A DNA stretch of 64,000 nucleotides from Uloborus plumipes. Taxonomy: Eukaryota; Arthropoda; Arachnida; Araneae; Uloboridae. The DNA lies in contig JAXGGA010002244.1 in assembly GCA_038373865.1 (NCBI GenBank), forward strand, positions 1 to 64,000, given 5' to 3'. A program made the position numbers and the translations under genes. Below the pieces are notes generated by a model. It was not told the DNA's origin. It did no database searches and saw only the letters and a program-made list of their open reading frames with translations. How positions within the stretch are numbered: the stretch's first letter is position 1; each line of letters starts with the position of its first letter. Positions 57,701-64,000 of the stretch are shown piece after piece.

Positions 57701-60700
57701 CTAGAGCTGCTTATATAGACAGGCCGACGCATCAAGCTTAAGTTCAACCACTTTAGATCCCAATCAAATTTATTTTACTTTCAACTTTTCATGGTTGTGG
57801 AGCTAGGGTTACCAGAAAAAAGTTTTGGCACATTGCTAATCTTTTGCCAAATGCACGTTCCGCCAATCAATGCTCTCGGTGAAAAATTACCAAAATGCGA
57901 TACCTTGCCAGAAAAGACAATTACTCAAAAAGGTGCTGGATCCAGTGGTCAAACTTAATTTTGATGCGTCGGCTCGTCTATATCGGGGCTTTAATTCAAC
58001 CGAGAGAGAACTACTTCTTTTTCGACTTGCACAAACCGAACAGGTCGCGAAACAGCGTCTCGAACAAGAAGTCGTACTGCTCGTATATACCTGCACCGAG
58101 GGCCTCCTCGCTGGCCGACCTCTTCTTCATCTTGCTCGCGATCGGGGTGCTGGAGGAGTCGGCGGAATTCCTTCTTTTGGAGATGCGTGGCGGGGGCACG
58201 GCGGTCTTGTCCTCCTTCTCCAAAGGAGGAACCCGGCCGACCGAAGAAGATATCCGGCGGACGCAGAGGGACATGATAGTGATCATTATAATTGCTTCAA
58301 TGACCATGAGGCATACATGAGTCTCTACCATCTGGAAAGGTGTGTCATTCAGTTATTTAAAAGCATATAAATAATTGATGTAATATATATACGAGTCGTT
58401 TAGAATCATCAAGATGCATGTTTTTATAAAAAATAATTTTAGTAATAAAAATATTTAAAAGTTCTACCAATGGCTTAAAGGCAATATTGCTGTGCTAAGC
58501 GCAAAAGTGGTATCTGCAGTTCTGCCGTGCTAAGCACACAAGTCGTATCTGCACTTTTTGAAAAAAATGAGTTATTGTCACTGGGTGATTCTTTGCATCT
58601 TAATTTACCTAAATATAATTTCTTTCGTTGATATACGAAATGGAAATATCAAAAAAATTCTTCCATAAAAAGTGGTATCTGCTCATTTCGTGTCGTTTGC
58701 TAAGGATGTTTCGACGTAAGTGACAAATACTAAGCATTAAAAGTGGTATCTGCGTAGTTACCCTTTTTTCCCTTAGTATAATGTAGATACGACTATTATA
58801 CCTTAGTAATACAGCATTTAGTAACGCAGCAGCTTATTTTACCAGAGCTCTAAAATTAAATTTCCCTTTTTATCGAGTAGCCGATGTGGGCCGATAATAA
58901 AATAAACACGATCTTAAACTAATGTTTATTCAAAAATTGACCCCTTTCTATTTGGATATTTATTTAAAACACAGATGTCTGAAAATGAAGCGTTCGTAAA
59001 AGTTCCTATCTGATTCTTCTGCGCGAAGATTTGATTTCATTCTTTTAATGTTTGTTTTTATTTAAATATATAAATCGTCTGCTGTCAAATTTATCTTTAC
59101 GCTCGGTTAATAGAACTGTAGAAACCCAAGCATTTTTATCTAACGTGATTTATTACATAAAAATTTAACTTTTCATTGGTCAGTATCTGTAAATATAATT
59201 CTCAAAATGTTTGCAAAATATATTTTTATAAAAATTTTGCGACAATTCGTTTTAGGTAGAAATTTCGTTTATTTTTTATATTCTTATACTTTTATTAAAC
59301 ATCGTCTGCTGTGAAACGTATCTTACACATTCAATTGATAAATCTGGAAACAAAAATATGATTTTTGCTTTCACAGTTCGAATTCCATGAGCTTGAGACG
59401 ATGGTATTTTCCGGAAGAGAAATTTTGTTAGATTTTTGGAAAAAAAATAAAGCGGCTTCTAAGTCTATTAGCTTCAGCACTGAAGAAGGTTCCAGTACTA
59501 TTCATAATGATGTAAATACACCTTCTAGCATTAACGTAGACGTTAATTATGACAATGGAAAATCGACAGAAGGTATGTCCGATCCCATCGAAGATTTTAA
59601 TAGTTTTGTTTGCCAGAATGAACTTGACAATGTTTATGAGGGAAATAACGACTGTTCCTGGTCACCTAGTAACTCTAATCCAGATCGCTCATATGGGCCA
59701 GGAAATTGCAGTAGTGAGTGGATATTTACATTTGAAAAATCCACAAAAAAGTTAACAACTTACGAATCTTCTTCAATATTAATCACAAACCCTGGAAATG
59801 ACATTGAAAGTAATGTAAACAAAAATCAATCAACTGAATCTCCACCTAGCCAGTATGAAGATCCTCCAATTGAACTTGTCAGCAGTGTACCTATATGTGA
59901 TGAATCATCGAAAAATCCTGACCACGTTGAGCTACGGGAAGAACTTCAGTGTTCAAGCCTGATGACAAAAGAAGGAAATCCACGAAAAAGAAAAAAGTTT
60001 GACTTTTCTTTTCAAGAAAGAAGCGGCATAAAGAGAAAGAGGATGAAAGAATCTCATCCTATATTGACTCCATGCACTGAAACTTGTAAACTCATGTGCA
60101 GATCAAAAATCTCAGAAGATAGGCGGATGGAAATAAATGAGCAATTTTGGGATATTGGCTCTGTAGAAGGCAGAAAAAGCTTTATTCTTAACACGATAAG
60201 TCAAATGCCTGTTAAACGGAAGACTTCCGGGACTGACTCAAGGCGTTCCTATACAAATGCGTTTTATCTGAAAACAAATGAAGGAACCTCTGTAAGGGTT
60301 TGTAAAGTATTTTTTCTTACAACCTTAGGATATAAAAAACACAACGACTCAATATTACAAACCCTTTCAAAGCAGAAAAGTAAAATAACTCCCGATTTTG
60401 ACAAAAGAAGAGGAAGAGTTCCAAAAAATAAATTCAATCATGAATCGCTCATTGAGCATATCGAATCTTTTGAACCTAAAATTGCCCATTATAGAAGAGA
60501 ACATGCCCCAAACAGACGTTATTTACCTAGTGACATATCTGTTACGAAAATGTATGATGACTTTACAAAAAAACACCCTGACTCCACATGTTCGTACGAG
60601 TTATACAGAAAAGAAGTGTCGAAGATGAACATTTCGTTTGTTAAGTTAGGAAACGAAGAATGCGAACTATGTGAGCATTTCAAATTGCATGAACACGCTG

Positions 60701-63700
60701 AAGACAGCCCGAAAATGGATTGTAGCCATTGTAATATGTGGAACAATCACATTAGAAAAGCCAATGCAGCAAGAACAGAGTATAAGAAGGATGCAGATGA
60801 GGGTGCGATGGACCAAGTTATGAAATACTCTGTTGACATGGAAAAAGTAATAATGCTCCCGAGATGTGAGATGTTCAAATCTGTTATTTTTAGCCGACGA
60901 CTAACAGTTTACAACGAAAGTTTCGTGCCAGTTGGGAAAAAATCGAAAAATCCGATTGTTGCATGCTTATGGCACGACGCAATACGAGGGCGAAATAAAG
61001 AAGAAATTATTAGTACAATATATAAATTTCTCACAACGGCGTGCCGTGATGTGAAGAATATCGTACTATGGATGGATAACTGCTCATCACAAAACAAAAA
61101 TTGGGCATTTCTTAGCTTCTTTGTATTCTGCATCAATTCAGTTTATATTGATGCAGACCCAATTGAAATCAAGTAATTTGAGCCAGGGCACACCTTTATG
61201 TCCTGTGATTCATTTCATCACCAGGTCGAAAAAGCAATTCATAAAACAAAAAAGATTTATGATTTTGACGATTTTAAAAATGCGGTGAAGTCTACCTCAG
61301 TAAAAGTTAATGTGGTGGACATGCAACCAAATGATTTTTACAAATGGAAGGACTATGCTATAAAAAGAAAAAATACCAAAAAAACTGTCTTAAGAACAAC
61401 AAAGAGTGGCGAGAGCTCAGTTATGAATACAAACAGGGGAAACACTGAGATCAACAATTTGCCCTATTTAAGTGAAATCGTACATTTGCAGGCAAAAAGA
61501 GGAAAGAACATTTTGTTCTACAAAAGAAACTACAACGATCCTGCATGGGAAGAACTTGACTTTCTTAACATCAGAATGCTGAAAACTGCAATGAAACTGC
61601 CCCAACATTACGAACATGCAATTGGTATCACTGAATCAAGAAAAAATAACATAATCTCGAAAATCTTCTGAATTTAGAAAAAAGTATAATACCGCAAAGT
61701 CGCTTTGCATTTTGGAATCAGTTGCCGGTAAGCAACAAAAATGAATAATTATTGCATTTATTAAGCGTTTGTAGCTGCACTTTATGCAGGTTGGAATGTT
61801 TACTTTTTGTATTGTATTTCTGTATTTTATATATATCTTTTGTATTCCATACGCCATTGCAAAAAAATAAAAATGAGTAAAAAATGTGTTATTCAAATGT
61901 AAAATATAAAGTGTATTTTAATTTATCACATTAATAAATTATTAAGACCCATAACTTAATTAATGAAGCATTTTACTATAGAACTAAAAGTAGGTTAGTT
62001 GGCCTAGTAGAATAAAAATTTATTTAACAAAAATATCGTTAACTACATTACAATAATACTCATAGCTTTATTAAGCATAAAAAGATAGCTTTGTTAAGTC
62101 ACTGCTTTCCATATTTATTTTTAAATAGTGCATTACTAAGCTATTTTTGTCGTATCTGAGCAGATACTACTGAAAATGACTAGTAATAGTCACTTGCGGT
62201 AAAAATACCCTAGTAGATGAACGCGTCAGTCAGAAGAAAATTTGCAGTAACTACATTTATTAATTGTAGTCAAATAATTACAATAATAAACATAATTAAT
62301 ATGTTAAACGAGCTATTTACAAAGCAGTTGCACTAAGTTTAATTATATATTGAGAAAAAAATGAAAAGTAATAAGCTGTAAAACTTTAACCATGAATATC
62401 TCAGTTTGAGTTCACCTGCAGATACCACATCTGCGCTTAGCATGGCAGAGTTGAGCTCAAACTGAGATATAACTCTTAAGTTTTGCGCCACCATATATTT
62501 GACTCAGATGAAACTTTTTCAGTTTCTTTTTTTTTTTTAATATTTCCTGTTCTCAAATGACTATATAATTTTGTATTTAGGTAAAATACGTCAATAAGCG
62601 ACCTGGTGACGATAATTCAATTTTGTTAAAAAGTGTAGGTACGAATTTTGTGCTTAGAACGGCAGAATAGATCAAAAACCACTAGTTTTCAACAAAAGTG
62701 AATTAAAATAAGGGTTTTAAGTCAAAACCCTTTTGGATCCATAGTTCCACCTTCAAAATGGTGAATTTTCAGAAATGGACTTAATGGGTTTTAATTCCAA
62801 ACAACTCATACTTGCATACATGCCACATATCTGTACCTCAGAACCAGACTAACGTAAGTCCACTTTCGTCATTTTTCAGTAGAGGGGAAAAACGATGTAT
62901 TCGACAATCGTTTTTCCCCTCTACCGAAAAATGACGAAAATGGACTTACGTTAGTCTGGTTCTGAGGTACAGATATGTTACATTAGTTATATCAGCAATT
63001 ACATAAGTCTTCGGAATAAATCAGGAGAGTTTGCAGCTATGGAACCTGCAAGTGACAGAAATCTAAGATGAAGACTGTTTAAGCTCAAGAGGTGCTGAAT
63101 TTTATCATAAAGTGATCATGATAAAATTTCGCCTTTTATCTGACTCAGCTGATTAAAAATATTAACATGCTAATTAATATATTTGCATTAGGAAGTGTCG
63201 CCTCTGCTCACTATTGCTCACCAACCTCTAAACTGTCTATAGATTCATTCAGATCCCTTCCCTATTCAAACTTACCACTCTTGTAAACTACACACAAACT
63301 AGATTAGTGGTGCAAGAGTAGTCTCACTACAACAACAAATTCGAGGCAATAAATTTTTACGCAGTGCCAATCTAGGAAACGATAATTGCTTGAAATAAAG
63401 TGATTGCGCCAAAATCTCAAGTACAAAAAAATTCACCATCGTTGGGCACAGGTTGCTTAAACTTCAAATAGAATCAATCATTGATCATCATTGAATAAAT
63501 GCAAATATATTATTTAACAAATATGCATATCAATGCCATTCCAGTAGCTGTTGCTTGAAATTTTAGACAGAACATAAATTATAAAATTCTGCCAGATATG
63601 TCTTAAGTCACAGCCTTTCAACAATTTCATAGGCTGCTGCTGTGCCATCATTAGATTTCTCGTAACATATTTTTGCAAAAGACAACCTAGCCACCGCTTA

Positions 63701-63837
63701 AAAGCCATAATTGGTTTACAAAATGAAATTACCTCTCGAAAAGCAGATGTTCTCTCATTTAATAGAAATTCAACTGTTTCAGACAAATTCGTAACTTGTA
63801 ATTGTAAAGTATTCAATATCTCTTGCTGTTTAAAGTC
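54397..63837 (-). CDS. SUCO: SUCO homolog (SUN domain-containing ossification factor), 3' end
   Basis: Overview; four exons are listed separately. SUCO/Opt is a type I-like protein of the rough endoplasmic reticulum with a luminal SUN-like domain; the yeast relative Slp1 protects luminal proteins, and mouse SUCO is needed for bone formation (known for the family). Visible here, in order: the luminal coiled-coil end LQLQVTNLSETVEFLLNERT, a membrane span (CLMVIEAIIMITIMSLCV), a basic Ser-rich stretch (SKRRNSADSSS, KKRSASEEAL), the motif EEVLIIEPPTIFDP, a Lys/Arg cluster, a Cys cluster, and a basic end. Human SUCO has the same order: 'LQAQLTNMTQLVSNLSATV', span, 'LKRRTSF...RSKSL', 'DLYIVEPLKFSP', Lys cluster, Cys motif. 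The SUN-like domain lies beyond 64000. Phases of all three joins agree. The large intron contains a 4-kb transposon in opposite orientation. Confidence 0.87.
54874..54926 (-). CDS. SUCO: SUCO microexon, IEPP motif
   Basis: 53 nt, acceptor ctatttttag, donor AAAA|GTAAGA. Enters with 2 nt and leaves phase 0. Encodes EEVLIIEPPTIFDPILK, matching human SUCO 'DLYIVEPLKFSP'. Conservation of this tiny exon next to the Lys-rich exon is good evidence for the gene identity. Confidence 0.82.
54927..58036. other. SUCO intron, mostly featureless
   Basis: AT-rich, apart from the 168-bp hairpin at 57324. No exon-like conserved frame found on either strand. Confidence 0.6.
57324..57491. repeat. 168-bp hairpin (foldback) repeat
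   Basis: Arms of about 75 bp (AATATTATTTGGAGATTCCG left; complement right) with loop AGAGAAGAAGG around 57401-57411. GCCGCATCTGCGG lies at the arm tips. ATGTAACAAAATA occurs on both sides (57315-57327, 57522-57534). Lies in a SUCO intron. Open frames on both strands are the same arm read twice. Confidence 0.82.
58037..58331 (-). CDS. SUCO: SUCO exon, membrane span and start of cytosolic tail
   Basis: Acceptor cctttccag|ATG; donor TTCG|GTTTGT, giving a 1-nt overhang that fits the next exon. Encodes VETHVCLMVIEAIIMITIMS (the single span), then RRISSSVGRVPPLEKEDKTA, SKRRNSADSSS and MKKRSASEEALG, ending YEQYDFLFETLFRDLF. The tail motifs match human SUCO basic/Ser clusters. The donor is not a strong consensus; reading on would add only GLCKSKKK before a stop. 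Base composition is GC-richer than its surroundings. Confidence 0.83.
58518..62670 (+). mobile_element. 4.15-kb DNA transposon with ~97-bp inverted ends
   Basis: Left 58518-58616 and complemented right 62573-62670 align over ~97 bp: TTCTGCCGTGCTAAGCAC against TTCTGCCGTTCTAAGCAC, then CGTATCTGCACTTTTT against CGTACCTACACTTTTT, ending TTTACCTAAATA on both. An AGTGGTATCTGC-like motif recurs near both ends (58506, 58672, 58741, and inverted near 62420). A related 33-bp piece lies just outside the left end (58485), so the true limit may be there. Encodes one long transposase-like gene. Target duplication not resolved. Confidence 0.75.
59401..61671 (+). pseudogene. transposase-like gene with one in-frame stop (DUF7869-type catalytic region)
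   Basis: One frame runs from before 59401 to 61671, interrupted only by TAA at 61174-61176. The N-terminal ~270 residues are acidic and Ser/Asn-rich with a basic patch (RKRKKFDFSFQERSGIKRKR). A helical DNA-binding-like region follows, then a Cys pair cluster CELCEHFKLHEH ... DCSHCNMW (from about residue 421), and the RNase H-like motifs VLWMDNCSSQNKNW (about residue 556) and, after the stop, FEPGHTFMSCDSFHHQVEKA. The 'DNC(S/A)xQNKN' plus 'GHTFMxxDxxHH' pair is typical of a widespread transposase-like family in animals. Start: ATG at 59401 is the first in-frame Met, but a tttcacag acceptor at 59376 suggests a spliced upstream exon. The stop lies where a Tyr (KYFEPGH) would fit. Confidence 0.72.
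62826..62977. repeat. 152-bp near-perfect hairpin
   Basis: Arms begin CATATCTGTACCTCAGAACC on the left with its complement on the right, and meet at a ~10-nt loop (62896-62905). Only a few mismatches. Lies in the large SUCO intron between the 4-kb transposon and the coiled-coil exon. Confidence 0.88.
62978..63732. other. SUCO intron DNA next to the coiled-coil exon
   Basis: No recognised element. The minus open frame continuing through 63514-63732 is read-through of the exon past its donor. Confidence 0.6.
63733..63837 (-). CDS. SUCO: SUCO exon, luminal coiled-coil end
   Basis: On the minus strand the acceptor is tctcttccag|GAC and the donor GAG|GTAATT; 105 nt, symmetric phase 0. Encodes DFKQQEILNTLQLQVTNLSE then TVEFLLNERTSAFRE. 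The heptad pattern with VTNLSETV matches the segment just before the membrane span in human SUCO. The upstream intron runs out of the window. Confidence 0.85.
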
Positions 63838-64000
63838 CTGGAAGAGATAAAAGAGAAGAAATTAGTAAAATGAATTTTAATTTATAAAATCTTAAAAGTA
63901 AAAACAATAATACAACTACTTTACAATTTTCATTCATAAATCATAATTCTCTACATTTTCTGATGATGTAAATTAATAGAAAATATTTTTTACTATAGGA

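Noticed and set aside
57870..58370. Plus-strand open frames of 141-166 codons over the SUCO membrane exon
   Set aside because: Antisense shadows of a GC-richer coding exon on the minus strand whose product matches SUCO.

Overview
This is eukaryotic nuclear DNA from an animal, most likely an arthropod and probably an arachnid. Two large protein-coding genes are split into many short exons with GT-AG introns. The DNA is strongly AT-rich, and the introns are full of DNA transposons, Helitron-like elements and CR1-type LINE fragments. The arachnid placement rests only on the mix of repeats (DUF4817-type mariner relic, TCTATATA...CTAGT Helitron-like ends) and is an inference. I saw no rRNA, tRNA, CRISPR array or prokaryotic operon.

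Region 1 (1-47 kb, plus strand) is the 3' three quarters of a CEP350-like centrosomal/ciliary scaffold gene. I placed 27 exons between 1705 and 46951. Every intron has a GT donor and an AG acceptor, and reading phase is kept across all 26 joins: the pieces add to 7109 nt, which is 2 nt plus 2369 codons including the stop. Identity rests on four blocks that match vertebrate CEP350 in order: the coiled coil of exons 14-15, the exon 19 helix, the exon 23-24 coiled coil, and the C-terminal domain of exons 26-27. A CAP-Gly domain, present in human CEP350, was not found.

Region 2 (47-54 kb) lies between two genes that end tail to tail. It is mostly transposable elements: a hAT-type element with an exact 8-bp target duplication, a hairpin element, a short hAT-like MITE, a piggyBac remnant keeping its cysteine-rich C-terminus, a Helitron-like element, and a CR1 LINE fragment nested in another repeat.

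Region 3 (54-64 kb, minus strand) is the 3' end of a SUCO (SUN domain-containing ossification factor) homolog. Four exons encode the end of the luminal coiled coil, the single membrane span and the basic cytosolic tail. Its large intron (58.3-63.7 kb) holds a 4-kb element with about 97-bp terminal inverted repeats. That element carries a nearly intact transposase-like gene broken by one in-frame stop.

CEP350 and SUCO are functionally unrelated as far as known (centrosome versus endoplasmic reticulum). I recall both on human 1q24-q25, so their adjacency here may reflect old linkage. The most unusual structures are a MITE cluster at 42.5-43.0 kb in which two copies of one family are inserted into a third, a 1.56-kb palindrome at 7.3-8.9 kb, and a composite repeat at 40.6-42.1 kb bounded by inverted repeats.
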